Below are positions 10,426 to 21,912 of a stretch of DNA of 64,000 bases, one piece after another. The number at the start of each line of letters is the position of its first letter. Position 1 is the stretch's first letter. The position numbers were made by a program, and so were the translations under genes. Source of the stretch: Trema orientale (taxonomy: Eukaryota; Streptophyta; Magnoliopsida; Rosales; Cannabaceae); assembly GCA_002914845.1 (NCBI GenBank), contig JXTC01000162.1, positions 288,904 through 352,903 on the forward strand. Direction: 5' to 3'. Below the pieces are notes generated by a model. That model ran no database searches, was not told the origin of the DNA, and saw only the letters and a program-made list of their open reading frames with translations.

Positions 10426-11268
10426 TGACTTGAAGGAAAGCATATGTTTATCAGTGTATCTTATGTGTAGGTACAGTTATAGTACAGCCGTTAGTCTTAT
10501 CATTAAACTAGCTTGATTATTAGTACGCTATTCTTATCATTGTAGATAAGAAAGATGAGCTCATATACTTAAGCAGCTACCAATGTACCAATCAAGTAGA
10601 CACATATTGGCATAGGAAGTTTTACTACATCATTCTTAGATTCAATACTGAGACAAACAAATGGAAGATTTTCAGCATGTAATAGGACCAAAGGAAATAT
10701 GAATCCGTAGAAAACTTGTCTCCATTTTTGTCATGTCCATCTATGCTTTCCTCTTCTCATCATTGATTAATAGTAGAATCTCTCTCTTCAAATGTGTCTA
10801 AATCTTAATTATTGGTACATTAACATTAGTCTTATCATTTCCATTTCAGCTTTCAATTCAAACGCAGAGAATATTCTAGTGCATGTATGTATTGCACAAT
10901 GCAAGATGTTATTAATGGCACTTCTTTTCCCCTTTCTCTGTCAGACTTGAACTCTGGACCTTAGTAATGAAGCAGTACTTGACTTTTTATTAATGAAAAT
11001 TTCGTAGTTCACACAAAAAGAAACAATAGTCGTTCTTTGAATTCAGTATGATGTGGTGGTTGGATTCAAATCTCTATACTTCTTCTATTCTAGGACTCCG
11101 CTATAGCTTCAACTGTGTTGCAAATTCAGCAGTGTGTTATGAAAACATGCACATTAACTGCAGTCTGCATATGCGTAAAAACGACAATAATCAATAATTT
11201 ATGGAAATGACAAAGAAAACATATGCAAACAACATCGAAAATACATTTTTTCATCTAAAAAGACATTA

Positions 11269-11448
11269 GGGCATGTTTGCTAATCTGTAATGAAGAGGAA
11301 AAAGAAATGAAAAAGGAAAGACTTTTCTTTTCATGTGTTTATATACGAATCAGTTACACATGAAAGAGATAATCTTCCTCATTCATTATTTTTTATTCCC
11401 CTTTATTTTTTTTTCCTGCATTCCCTATACCGATTAGTAAACATGGCC
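11269..11448. mobile_element. Small MITE, 180 bp, about 17-bp terminal inverted repeats
   Basis: The left end gggcatgtttgctaatc and the right end gattagtaaacatggcc are inverted repeats with two mismatches. The interior is AT-rich and non-coding. The flanks (tta left, tat right) give no clean target duplication, so the superfamily (Tourist-like or hAT-like) is left open. Confidence 0.75.
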
Positions 11449-12760
11449 TATATATTATTGGTCTAATTTGCACTATAGGGGCTCATAAAATGGGAGATGA
11501 AGAATATATAATGCATATAAATAGATAAATAATTTTGCACTCTGACTATTAGGTGGAAAGATGGAGAATATAGAAAAATATTTAATTACAAAATAATAAT
11601 ATTATTAATTTGTACCCTTATGAATGCATATCAAATTTATCCCTGTAGCACTCCTACTAACTTGTTTTATTGAAGTCTTTAGGCTATATTTGGTAGGAAG
11701 GAAAGAAAAAGGGAAGGAAAGAAGAAGTATGTAAATATGAGTGATGAAAAGGTAAAATTCTCTTCCTCTATATTATTTTAAATTTTGTGAGGTAGGAGAT
11801 GATCTTACATGTATTCTATTTTCTATGAAGGGTGTGAAACAGAAAATTTAGTCTCGAGTACTCCGAATACAAAATGTCCACTTTTTATTTTTTTAGACTA
11901 AGCCATTGGACTCTTGGATGTGCATACGAGGAGAATACGTGATTGAAAATACCAATCCAGGTTTGATAAGCTAAATTTCAAGGTCAAATGCAAATAATGT
12001 CACGTGAAAGATAGTTATTTATAAGGGGATAAAAAAAGAGATATGAGTAATGTACCGCAATTCTAAAATTAGTTTTGATTTTTTTAGAAAAAATAGTTTG
12101 GATCTCATGGATATATGAAAGGGAAAAAAAAAAAAAAATCCTTAGTTTAGTTTTTTCAGTAATTGTATCTTGATCTAAAAATTAAGAAAGTATGATCACT
12201 TAAAATTTGATGACTGAAAATAAAGGCCAATAAACTAAATTTTAATTAATTGAAAATTTGTTTCCTTTAATCAATGTCAAAATGACAACAATATTCTTTA
12301 GACCAAAAGTATTTACATTTTCACTCTTAAATTGAAAAAATAAGATAATTTACATTATCAAATTTGGTTATTAAGTTTCCGTTTAATATTAAAAATTTGC
12401 TATAACGTAACAATTAACATATTATCTTAAACGAAAAAGAATAACATAACTAAATTGTAAGAGTTTTATTGCTTTTTTTAAATATTTTTTTTTTAGTAAA
12501 GAAGAAAATGACATGTGACTTGGTGCTGAAACAGGTGTCTCTTGAATTTTACAGTGAAGGACACTAATATATACGGCTTATACAGGGCTGAAAATGAGAG
12601 AATTTCGAATACCCAACGGCCACATTTCCTCCTTCATTTCAATTCCCTTCTTTTTCCAGAGTAGAGTAGAACCCAACCGACCCAATACCAACGGCTCTCT
12701 CCAGAACCATGCTCTCTCCACCTTAGGGTTTGGGCTCCATTTGAAATCGAATTTTGGGTA

Positions 12761-12864
12761 TGCTACGTTTGAGGGCAATAGACCTGCAATTCTCGACTTT
12801 CTCTGCTTCCCAAGTCGATCGAGTTTTCGGTAACCTCAGTCCATTCCCATTTCGTCAAGAAGAG
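12761..12864 (+). repeat. Leader copy 1 (source-like sequence of the array)
   Basis: The words tttgagggcaata, ctctgcttcccaa, gagtttt and gaagag recur in this order at 17601-17712 and 19671-19789. This is the first of three well-preserved copies of a probable 5' leader. In the other two a gt donor directly follows gaagag, whereas here gaagag is followed by ggctagaATGG. Confidence 0.7.
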
Positions 12865-12871
12865 GGCTAGA

Positions 12872-13050
12872 ATGGAGGGTCTGGGTCCGCACAAGATGGC
12901 TTCCTTCTTAATGGGTTCGGCTCAAAATTGGAGGAAGACAAAGGTTATAGGCCTCAAGAGGTTACCCAGTTGTTCTAGCGAGGAGGAAGAGAACAATGTT
13001 GATCATGATGATGATCTGGGTGGTAAACTTCTGAGTCCCATGAACCAAAG
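12872..13050 (+). CDS. Possible orphan first coding exon, function unknown
   Basis: An ATG in fair context (agaATGGAGG) opens 59 codons plus 2 nt, ending in a consensus donor (CAAAG|GTATGTG at 13050/13051). The predicted peptide starts MEGLGPHKMASFLMGSAQNW, has a basic KTKVIGLKRLP stretch, then an acidic SSEEEENNVDHDDD run and GGKLLSPMNQ. I do not recognise the family. The upstream 12590-12871 reads like a 5' UTR, and its part from 12761 on is homologous to the leader copies at 17601 and 19671. No convincing downstream exons follow before the duplicated DNA, so this is probably the stub of a gene broken up by the local duplications, though a real short gene is not excluded. Confidence 0.4.
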
Positions 13051-13070
13051 GTATGTGCGTATACTTTTAT

Positions 13071-13627
13071 TCTCGTTGGGAACTCAAAATTTTGCAATAT
13101 GTCCAAATTGCCGTATTTAGTTTGTTGTTATTTGTTGAAGATATTAGGGATAGGGTTTTGTACTTTGATATTTCAATGTCGGTCTTGATTAAGTAGATGG
13201 TGATTGATGTAAGTACCGATCTTATGGTTTATAAACGTAATGCTTCTTATCCAATTGACTTTTGATTCGTACTTTTGTTTTCCCTCTTTGGTTGTTTGCT
13301 CAAGAATCTCAAATTGTTTCTATATAGTCTAGTTTTAGTTTCTTTTTCGTGGTGATTTTATCTGCTAGGATTGTTATGTGTAAAATTAAATTCTCGTATG
13401 TAATTGGGAATTTGCAGAGGGGTCATGGCTGACAAGGAATTCTAGACCTGGGTTATGTTCTGTTATCTTGAATTGAAATTTCAGATTTAAGTAATGGTAT
13501 TTAAGTTTGATGGTATCATCACTATATTCTTTAAATTTAATTGGGTGTATACTTCTTGATATATAACTGGTTTTGACATGTTATATTGGTAGCAATCATC
13601 AAATAATGTTGATGATCTTAAGTATCC
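13071..13627 (+). repeat. Segmental duplicate A, copy 1
   Basis: About 555 bp that recurs in the same orientation at 14821-15373 with roughly 90-95% identity by eye. Shared landmarks are aactcaaaattttgcaatat, tggtgattgatgtaagta, tgctaggattgttat and ttctagacctgggttatg. It lies just inside the intron after the possible first exon. Confidence 0.9.
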
Positions 13628-13730
13628 AAATCTCACGAGTCCAGGTGCGGCATAGATTTGCATCGTCTATATTGCCCAGCTTGTGGTCCCTTGTCATTCT
13701 CCCTAGATCTGCATTAACAATGTTGTTTTC

Positions 13731-13824
13731 TTTGTTAGCCTTTTTCTTTTCTCATTCATATTTCATTTTCTTTAAATTTTTCTTTGTAGCCTTTTTCTTT
13801 TCTCATTCATATTTCGTTTTCTTC
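13731..13824. repeat. Tandem duplication, about 51 bp
   Basis: The segment agcctttttcttttctcatt...attttctt occurs twice in succession (from 13737 and from 13788). It is simple T-rich DNA and non-coding. Confidence 0.8.
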
Positions 13825-14586
13825 TAATCAGTGCTAAAGTAGTGTGATATACTACTTGTTTTGCTTTTGGTCTTGAAGAGGACCTCAGGAGTCAGGATTA
13901 GCTTCATGAATGTACTAATTGGACCGGGACCATACTAGATAATGTGATATATATGAATGATCATATTCTTAAGTTAGCTGCTGTTGGATTTATGTTTTAT
14001 CATTTTAATATGAATTTGCTGCTAATGCCTAACCCTTTTATGGACATAATGTAATATTTCTAATTTGTTAAGTCAAATATAGGTCACTGGACAAAACCTT
14101 CCTTCATTTAGGTCTCAAAGTTTAATCCAAATCTTTTGTCAATTGACTTTATTGTCTGAGTCCAATAAAATTCAGCACCACATTAAAATTTTAAATTGAA
14201 ATAAAGTTAACAGATTAATTAGCTAGTTTCAAGATTTTAAATTATGTGTCAGCAATTTATTGATGTACCAAATTATGTGCGTATACTTTTTCCTATCATG
14301 TTAGTGGTGCTTTTGGTGGTTCTACACGAAACGTTCTCCTTTGAACAATAATTGATGAAATGCATTAGCATCTTTACCAAAATCATGTTGTTTGCTTCTA
14401 CAGGTTGATCATCTAATAAACCAGATCATTTATTCAAGCGGAGCATTATACTGATAAAGACCTGGTGGTACTAGGAGAGCTGTATACTGGGTGCTCACCA
14501 TAGACTTATTTTAACTTATGCCTTGGAAACCTTGGTTCTTTATATATTTCGTGTCTTCAAAAATTCATTTTCTGGACCACTTGAGG

Positions 14587-14587
<1 letters not shown>

Positions 14588-14626
<39 letters not shown>
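14588..14626. repeat. (CT)n microsatellite
   Basis: An uninterrupted CT dinucleotide run of nearly 40 bp. Confidence 0.95.
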
Positions 14627-14820
14627 TTTTATTTAAAAAGAAGTTGACAATTTTGTTTCTTATCTCCGTAAATTCTTTTTCTTTGGTATGTTCAGGTTCT
14701 TTATCGTTTCCTTGAGTTTCTTAGCAAGTTTGACTGGGACAATTTTTGTGTTAGCCTTTGGAGTCTTGTGCCCATTAGTTTTCTCCCAGACGTAATAGGT
14801 ACATATAACTCATGTGAAGA

Positions 14821-15373
14821 TTCTTGTTGGTAACTCAAAATTTTGCAATATGTCCAAATTGCCATATTTAATATGTTGTTATTTGTTTAAAATATTAGGG
14901 ATAGGGTTTTTAACTTTGATATCTCTGTGTCAGTGTTGATTAAATAGATGGTGATTGATGTAAGTACTGATCTTATGGTTTATAAACGAAATGCTTCTTA
15001 TCTAATTGACTTTTGATTCATACTTTTTTCCCCTCTTTGGTGGTTTGTTCGTGAATACCAAATTGTTTCTATATAGTCTAGTTTTAGTTTCTTCTTCGTG
15101 GTGATTTTATCTGCTAGGATTGTTATATATGAAATTAAATTCTCGTATGTAATTAGGAATTCGCAGAGGGGTCGTGGCTGACAAGGAATTCTAGACCTGG
15201 GTTATGTTCTGTTATCTTGAATTGAAATTTCAGATTTAAATGGTATTTAAGTTTGATGGTATCATCACTATGTTCTTTAAATTTAATTGGGTGTATACTT
15301 CTTAATATATAACTAGTTTTGATATGTTATATCGGTAGTAATCATAAAAGAATATTGATGATCTTAAGTATCC
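14821..15373 (+). repeat. Segmental duplicate A, copy 2
   Basis: Second copy of 13071-13627, 1.75 kb downstream and in direct orientation. It ends at the same gatgatcttaagtatcc boundary as copy 1. Confidence 0.9.
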
Positions 15374-15479
15374 GTTTCTTATTGTCATGTACACCTTTTA
15401 ATCTCTCTTATTATGCATAATAGGATGGGAAAGAGGAAGAGTAAAATACACTTGAACCGGTTGATGTTGGGCATAAAAA

Positions 15480-15610
15480 CTTTTCAATTCTGCTGATATT
15501 TAAGGAGAAGGTAAGTTACATTCTTCTTATGATCTCATTGTCATTCCAATTAAGGAGATAGGGATTAATGCCAACCTTTTATCTTTCTGGCAAACATTAG
15601 TAGCATACAA
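15480..15610 (+). repeat. Segmental duplicate B, first part
   Basis: The stretch around agagaaggtaa, ttcttatgatctcattgtc, aaggagatagggattaatg and caaccttttatctttct is matched at 19215-19325. A possible splice donor (GAGAAG|GTAA) is kept in both copies. The 19.2-kb copy goes straight on into sequence matched at 16935-17720, so about 1.3 kb between these parts was inserted in one copy or lost from the other. Confidence 0.75.
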
Positions 15611-15774
15611 ACGCTTCTGTTAATATGGCACCATTCAATAAATGTGCACTTATTTTAGTATATTGTTTTAATATATACATACCCTGTTTCAAATGTTTTT
15701 ATTTTATAAAATTTTAGAATCTTTAAATTGTTTGAATTGACTTTATAGCTGATTGTATGGTTACATGACTTCTT

Positions 15775-16045
15775 TGATTTTCTTAAGGTTTATTTGATCA
15801 TTTGACTTTTAAATTTTATGGATTAACTGTGATTCGAGAATGAGGATAAAAATGTCTTCACCTAGAGCGTATTTAGATTTTAAAGCACGTATATAGCCAG
15901 TGAACTCCATGCCCACATGCATTTTTACAAGAACACTCTCTCACGCCACTCAATGCTCTCTTTCATGCCGAACCTGTCTCGGATCCTCAATGACCAATTG
16001 TTGGGACTCTGTTAGTTTTCCCTCTCTCTCTCTCTCTTTCTATAT
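15775..16045 (+). repeat. Highly diverged relative of the array unit
   Basis: The words ttttaaattttatggattaa, tgattcgagaatg, tgtcttcacctagagcg, cactctctcacgccactcaatgctct, cctgtctcggatc, gggactctgttag and a CT run occur in the same order as in the array unit. They appear there as ttcttaaattttagggttaa, tgactcgggaatg, tgtcttcatttggagcg and so on. Identity is much lower than between array units, which suggests an old outlying copy. Confidence 0.55.
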
Positions 16046-16387
16046 TATATATATTTGAGTGTAATCTTTTTTGTTATTTGGATGTTTACCTATCATGAAT
16101 TTTGATTGTATTTGAAATTTGAATGAGTTTCACTGTTTTTTCGACCTTAACATTTCTATCTTGGTCCAGTATTTTTTATATTTTTTATTTATTTTTATTT
16201 TATTTTAATTTATTTTTCAGTTGAGCCTTGTTGTGTCTATTCATGATCATTAGTCTTCTTGTCATATTGAATCTTATACTATACATGAGCTAGAATATAT
16301 TTCCATTAATATTGAGACTTGTCATATTATTTTTCAACCCACAACCATCTGTTTGACCTTATCCTAGCATTTGTTTAATGGTTGTAG

Positions 16388-16480
16388 CACATTGAAAATT
16401 TGTAAACTCTCTAATGACCACAAGTCAATTGAGACACACATTGAAAATTTGTAAACTCTCTAATGACCACAAGTCAATTT
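16388..16480. repeat. Tandem duplication, 49-bp period
   Basis: The word cattgaaaatttgtaaactc, followed by tctaatgaccacaagtcaatt, occurs twice in a row with no visible change. The duplication is therefore recent. Confidence 0.9.
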
Positions 16481-16513
16481 CATGTCTCAACTGCGGTTTC
16501 TAGGTCTGCAGAG

Positions 16514-16875
16514 TATTGGGCACCATAGGCAAGGAGGGCTACACGGTATAGTGTGTGAAAGCTAACCTTGAGTAATTTACTGGGATGTAGCTATCACTAT
16601 GTCTTGGAAAATCTACCAGGGAAGAGGGCTACCACTTTATCTGTGTGAAAGTTGAGTGCGAGGTTATTTTGAAGAAAAAAAGTGTGAAGTAGCCAATTTA
16701 GAAAAAAAAAGAGGGAAAAAAAAAGAGAAGAAATGTATTGGGTATCATGGGCAAAGAAGGCTACCAGGTATTGTGTGTGAAAGCTAGTCTTGAGTAATTT
16801 ACTGGGATGTAGCTATCACTATGTCTTGGAAAATCTACCAGGGAAGAGGGCTACCACTTTATCTGAGTGAAAGCT
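16514..16875. repeat. Tandem duplication, 222-bp period
   Basis: Copies from 16514 and 16736 share gtgtgtgaaagcta, gagtaatttactgggatgta, gctatcactatgtcttggaa and aagagggctaccactttatct with few changes. There is no coding frame. The source is unknown; a retroelement fragment is possible. Confidence 0.85.
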
Positions 16876-16934
16876 ATTGCCTTTGGCTACTTCTGAGTGA
16901 GAATTTTTGAAAAGAAGAGAGTTTGAACAGTAGC

Positions 16935-17065
16935 CAGGAAAAGAATGAAAAGAAACGAAAGAAAAGAAATGAAAGAAAAGAAATGAAAGAAAAGAAAAGA
17001 AAAAAAAGAAACGAAAGAAAAGAAAAGAAAGAAAAGAAACGAAAGAAGAGAAAAGAAAGAAAAGA
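16935..17065. repeat. Polypurine tract (GAAAA/GAAAG repeats)
   Basis: About 130 bp on the plus strand is almost entirely A and G, built from gaaaagaaa-type units with only a few C or T. The homologous place at 19325-19375 has only a short purine stretch, so this tract has expanded here. Confidence 0.85.
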
Positions 17066-17730
17066 ATTAGCTAAATTTAGCATCATATAAAGGCTCTGTT
17101 GCAAGAAACTGATAATTGTTTTGCACTTGCACACACAGTGCCTGAGAAAATTGTTAGTCCTATACCACTTCATGGAGATTATGATTCTCTGACAGGTTTG
17201 AATCTGAGATGACTTCAAATTAGATCATGTGCTTATACCATTACTCATATTCTTTGATAATTTGCATAGAAGTTCAGTGGTCACACATGCACTTATTAGT
17301 TTTATCTTAATTTTTACAAAATGTTTCTTGCTCACTATCAACTATTTGTTTCTATGCTTCCATTGTTTAATGATCATTAACATTCACAAATGTGTCTCTA
17401 AAAATTGATTTGATCATCTGCTTTTTATCTCTTTAGTCATTTTATTTTGTCAGGTCTTGTGTGTCTATCTTTTGTTATATTTTTTAGTAATACTTTCTTC
17501 CCTTCGCATGCTTTGTTTAGTCTCATTGTTTTCCATTCTCTCTTATTCTCAAGCCTTTTATTTTTTTTTAATTTTTTTTTGTCTCTACATGTTCAAATTT
17601 GCTATATTTGAGGGCAATAAAATTCACTGATCTCATCTTTCTCTGTTTCCCAAATCAATTTGAGTTTTAAGGAACCTTAATCAATTCTCGTTTCGTATCT
17701 GTGTTCGAAGAGGTAAGCGTGATCCTTACG
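17060..17730 (+). repeat. Segmental duplicate B, copy 1 with leader copy 2
   Basis: This matches 19375-19800: ctctgttgcaa-aaactg, ttttgcacttgcacacaca, tagtaatactttcttccc, tgagggcaa, ctgcttcccaaatcaat, then tttgaagaggta or ttcgaagaggta. It ends in a good donor (GAAGAG|GTAAGC at 17712/17713). The following intron-like DNA (17713 to about 18170) resembles the array unit but carries extra sequence. This may be the copy closest to the original gene leader and intron. Confidence 0.75.
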
Positions 17731-19194
17731 TTCTCCATCTCTGGTTCATTTTCATCTTTTTTGGGTGGAAAAACCTGAATCAGTGAATCTTGATTGAGTT
17801 CGATTTTTATTTTTGCGTGAAATTTGTTGAAGAACAAGGGTTTGATCATTTTTTGCAATTCCTCCTTTTGTTGTTTTTAATTGATTGGTTTTTGTTTAAA
17901 GTTGGGGCTTTGTGGAGAGAGTTATAGATTTATTTTTTAAATCTAAATTTTCTACTCGAGTTTTGTTATTCTTTTTACTATTTTAGTTCTTATATTTGCT
18001 ATTATGGTATACATTTGGGTAACGTTCGTGCCTGTGTTTGAAGGAACGAGTTGTTTAATCGATTATTTTGTTAACGTTACCAAAAAAATACTTTGCTGGG
18101 AAGGAGAAACAACTATTATGTATTTGTCTAAGATATTTTATTTTATTATTATTTTTTTGTTTTTGTGGAATTTAAGTGCTTAGAACCTGCTCTACTTAAA
18201 GTAATTGAATAGCAAGCTATGGGTTACGTATATGTAATCTTGTGTTATTGAAAGGTGTTTCTAAGATCAGCCGTCCCGAGGTAGAACTTAGAGGAGAAAA
18301 AAAAAAAAAAAGAAAAATAACTCATTGCTCTAAAAATTTTGTACTTTCGACTATTTTTGTGGAATTTCAGTGCTTAAAACTTGCATCACTTAAAGTAACT
18401 GTGTAGCTAGTCATGGGTTACATATCTGGAACTTTTTATTTTTTGGAGAAAATATGTTCGAAGTCCTTTCTTATTTTTGCTCAAATTATAGTTCATATAA
18501 GCCTCTTAACAATTCAAGTTTAGTAGATGATATTTTACTAATAACTTTTTTGCACTATAATGCGTTCAGTCTTATAATTGTTGGTAAAGAGAAAAATCTG
18601 TGATAGTTTTGTAGGTTAAAGTTTTGCCAAGTAAAATGAAAAAGAACATTCTTGTTTGCTATGTCTTGCGTAGGTATGGTGTTTTTTTTTAATTAAATTC
18701 TAGATGTGTGCTAGTAAATGATTGTAATAAAGGAGTACTGAATGTTAGGAACTCAAAATATAAATGAATTAATTATTCTGAAAAATGAGTCTTGCTAACA
18801 GTTTTCGTTTGACAGGAATTAGCTTCATAGGCACTAGTTGCTTTTGTCATTTGATCAAATTGAGACTAGTGGGCACAATCAAATACCAAAGAGACTTTCT
18901 CAATACTCTTCTTCTAAGTTGCTGTCGTGACAGTAATTACTATTAGAATTCTGTATTATGGATCGTAAAATTTCTTAGCTTTAGCACAATTGCTTGAGTT
19001 ATATGGTTTATAATATATGATATTGTTATATATACTTTTTTGATCATTTTCTCAATTCTTAAACATTTAATTAAGTATCATCTTTTTTTACTGCAGATCA
19101 TGAATTTCTTGATTTTACAGCCAAGAAACTCTAAACTAATGTGGAGGATAAGTCTTTTCTGATGTCCAAAAGAGATGCACTTGCTAACAAGATT
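17731..19194. other. Intron-like AT-rich spacer
   Basis: The first 450 bp are alignable to the array unit (gaagaacaagggtttgatc, gctgggaaggagaaacaa, tgtctaagatattttatttta). The rest is T-rich and has an internal echo at about 18160-18420 (tttttgtggaat..a..tgctta-aac). A short open stretch near 19155-19240 ends at a possible donor (GAGAAG|GTAATT), but it is closed by stops upstream and I do not call it a gene. Confidence 0.45.
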
Positions 19195-19800
19195 AGTCTA
19201 GAAGGGAGTGTCTCTTGCAGTCTTGACATACAAGAGAAGGTAATTTACTATTTCTTATGATTTCATTATCAATTCCAACTAAGGAGACAGGGACTAATGT
19301 CAACCTTTTGTCTTTCTTGTTAGTATTAGGAAAAAAAGAAGAGAAAATAAAGAAAGGAATAAGCTGAATTAGAAAGGAATAAGCTGAATTCAGTATCACA
19401 TAAAAGCTCTGTTGCAAAAAACTGGATAACTCTTTTGCACTTGCACACACAATGTGTGAAAAAATTAAAAATAGTTTTGATCATTATTTTTTTTTCTCTG
19501 TGGTCATTCTAGTCATTATATCTTGTCAGGTCTTGTGTTTATCTAGTTTTTCTTATATTTTATAGTAATACTTTCTTCCCATTGCACGCTTTGATTGTTG
19601 TCTTCGTTTTCCATTTTCTCATACTGTCTAGCCCTTTACTTTTCATTTTTGGTCTATGCATGTTCGAATCTACTACATTGAGGGCAAATGGACTTGCAAA
19701 TTCATTGATCTCGTCTTCCTCTGCTTCCCAAATCAATAGAGTTTTAAGGAACGTCAATTGATTCCCATTTTATCTCTGTATTTGAAGAGGTATTGTAATC
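19195..19800 (+). repeat. Segmental duplicate B, copy 2 with leader copy 3
   Basis: Second copy of 15480-15610 joined to 16935-17720. It contains a 20-bp tandem pair (agaaaggaataagctgaatt at about 19352-19391). It ends at tttgaagag|gtattg (19789), the first junction of the tandem array. Confidence 0.75.
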
Positions 19801-21912
19801 CGTGCGTTCTCAATCTTTGGTTTTTTTTTCATCTTTTTTGTGTCAGGAAGTTTGAATACAGTGAATCTTGATTCAGTTCTGTTTTTTTTCTTACAAGAAT
19901 TCTGTTGAAAAACAAGTGTTTGATCCTTTTAGTATTTATCTTTTGGGTTTTTAGTTTATCCACTATTATGGTAATACTACTAAACATACTTGATGGGAAA
20001 GAGAAACAATTGTTGTTTATTTGTCTAGGATATTTTATTTTATTTGTCCTCAAATGTTTTCTTTATGTTTCTTTAATATTTGTTAATTCTTAAATTTTAG
20101 GGATTAATTGTAATTCAGGAATGTGTATATTAAGGCTATTAGGTGGATTATGTCTTCATTTGGAGCGGTAGCCGTCTTGTACTTAGGAGGACTTCTCTCT
20201 TTCACTTCACTTTGTCTTGGATGGACGCAATTTTGGGGCACAGTTTGTTCTTCCTCTCTCTCTCTCGTGCTAATACAATCTTGAGGAGATTAAGTTACAT
20301 GATTCAAATGTTGTTACTTATGGTAACGAAGAAGAAAATATATAGTACTTTAAACTGCGCATATAACTTATAAAATTCTACTTTCAAAACCATGATAGCA
20401 ATATTGGTTATCGTGATATTGATTCCCAATTTGCCTCTGTAACTGAAGAGGGAATGTAATCCCTGCGTTCTCTTTCTCTGATTTGTTTTTCATCTTTCTT
20501 ATATGAAGAATTCTTAATACAGTGAACCCCGATTCAGTTTTGTTTTTAGTGTTACAGGATTTCTGGTGAAGAAGAAGATTCTATTCCTTTTCGTGTTCAT
20601 CTTTGTTATTTTTAGTTTTTCCACTACTGTGATAATACTACTAAACATACATGCTCAAAAAGAGTAACAATTGTTGTTTATTTATCCAAGATATTTTATT
20701 TTATTTGTCCTTAATTATTTTCTTTTGTTTTCTTTAATATTTGTTCATTATTAAATTTTAGAGTTAAATTATGACTCAGGAATGTGTGTAAGAATGCTTC
20801 TCGGTAGATTATGTCTTCATTTGGAGCGACAACTAATCTGCACTTACGTGGACATCTCTCTTTTACTTCACTCTGTCTTGTATTTGAAGAGTTAATGTAA
20901 TCCCTATGTTCTCTATCTATGATTTGTTTTTTATCTTTTCTGTGTGGAGAATTCTAAATGCAGTGAATCCTGATTCAGTTCTGTTTTTACTGTTACAGGA
21001 TTTCTGATGAAGAACAAGAGTTTGATCCTTTTTGTATTTCTCTTTGTTATTTTTAGTTTATCCACTATTGTCATAATATTACTAAACATACATGCTGGAA
21101 AAGAGTAACAATTGTTGTTTATTTGTCTAGGATATTTTATTTTATCTGTCCTTTAATATTCTTTTGTTTTCTTTGATATTTGTTTATTCTTAAATTTTAG
21201 GGTTAAATTATGACTCGGGAATGTATGTAGGAATGCTATTCGGTGGATTATGTTTTCATTTGGAGTGACAACCAACCTGCACTAACGTGGACATCTCTCT
21301 TTTACCTCACTCTGTCTTGTATTTGAAGAGTTAATGTAATCCCTACGTTCTCTATCTCATCTTTTCTGTGTGGAAAATTCTAAATGCAATGAATCCTTAT
21401 TAAGTTCTATTTTTACTGTTACTGGATTTCTGGTGAAGAACAAGAGTTTGATCCTTTTTGTATTCCTCTTTGTTGTTTTTATTTTATCCACTATTGTTAT
21501 ATTACTACTAAACGTATATGCTGGGAAAGAGTAACAATTGTTGTTTATTTGTCCAAGATAGTTTATTTTATTTGTCCTTAAATATTTTCTTTTGTTTTCT
21601 TTAATATTTATTCATTCTTAAATTTTAGAGTTAAATTATGACTCGGTAATGTGTATAGGAAGGCTACTAGGTGGACTATGTCTTCATTTGGAGCGATAGC
21701 CAAACTGCACTTACGAGGATGTCTCTCCTTCACTTCGCTGTGTCTTGGATCGACCCAATTTTGGGACTCAGTTTGTTCCTTCTCCTCTCTCTCTCTCTCT
21801 CTCTCTCTCTTTTCTCAAGGAGATTAAATTGCATGATTTCAATGTCATCACTTATGGTAACTAAGACAGAAGTAAGTTACACTTTAAACTACGAGTATAA
21901 CCTCTACTTTTA

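Larger units (their letters stand above)
9999..12577. other. Intergenic region downstream of RPS2-like gene
   Basis: Apart from the short inverted repeat, the NLR relic and one MITE (listed separately), this 2.6-kb stretch is AT-rich with homopolymer runs (near 10070, 12125 and 12490). I find no plausible exon or RNA gene in it. Confidence 0.5.

Noticed and set aside
11690-11850. Possible hAT-like MITE start (ggctatatttggtaggaagg)
   Set aside because: No matching inverted end was found downstream.
13573-13827. 84-codon open stretch, Phe-rich
   Set aside because: It lies in T-rich duplicated intron-like DNA, and its tail is the translation of a 51-bp tandem repeat.
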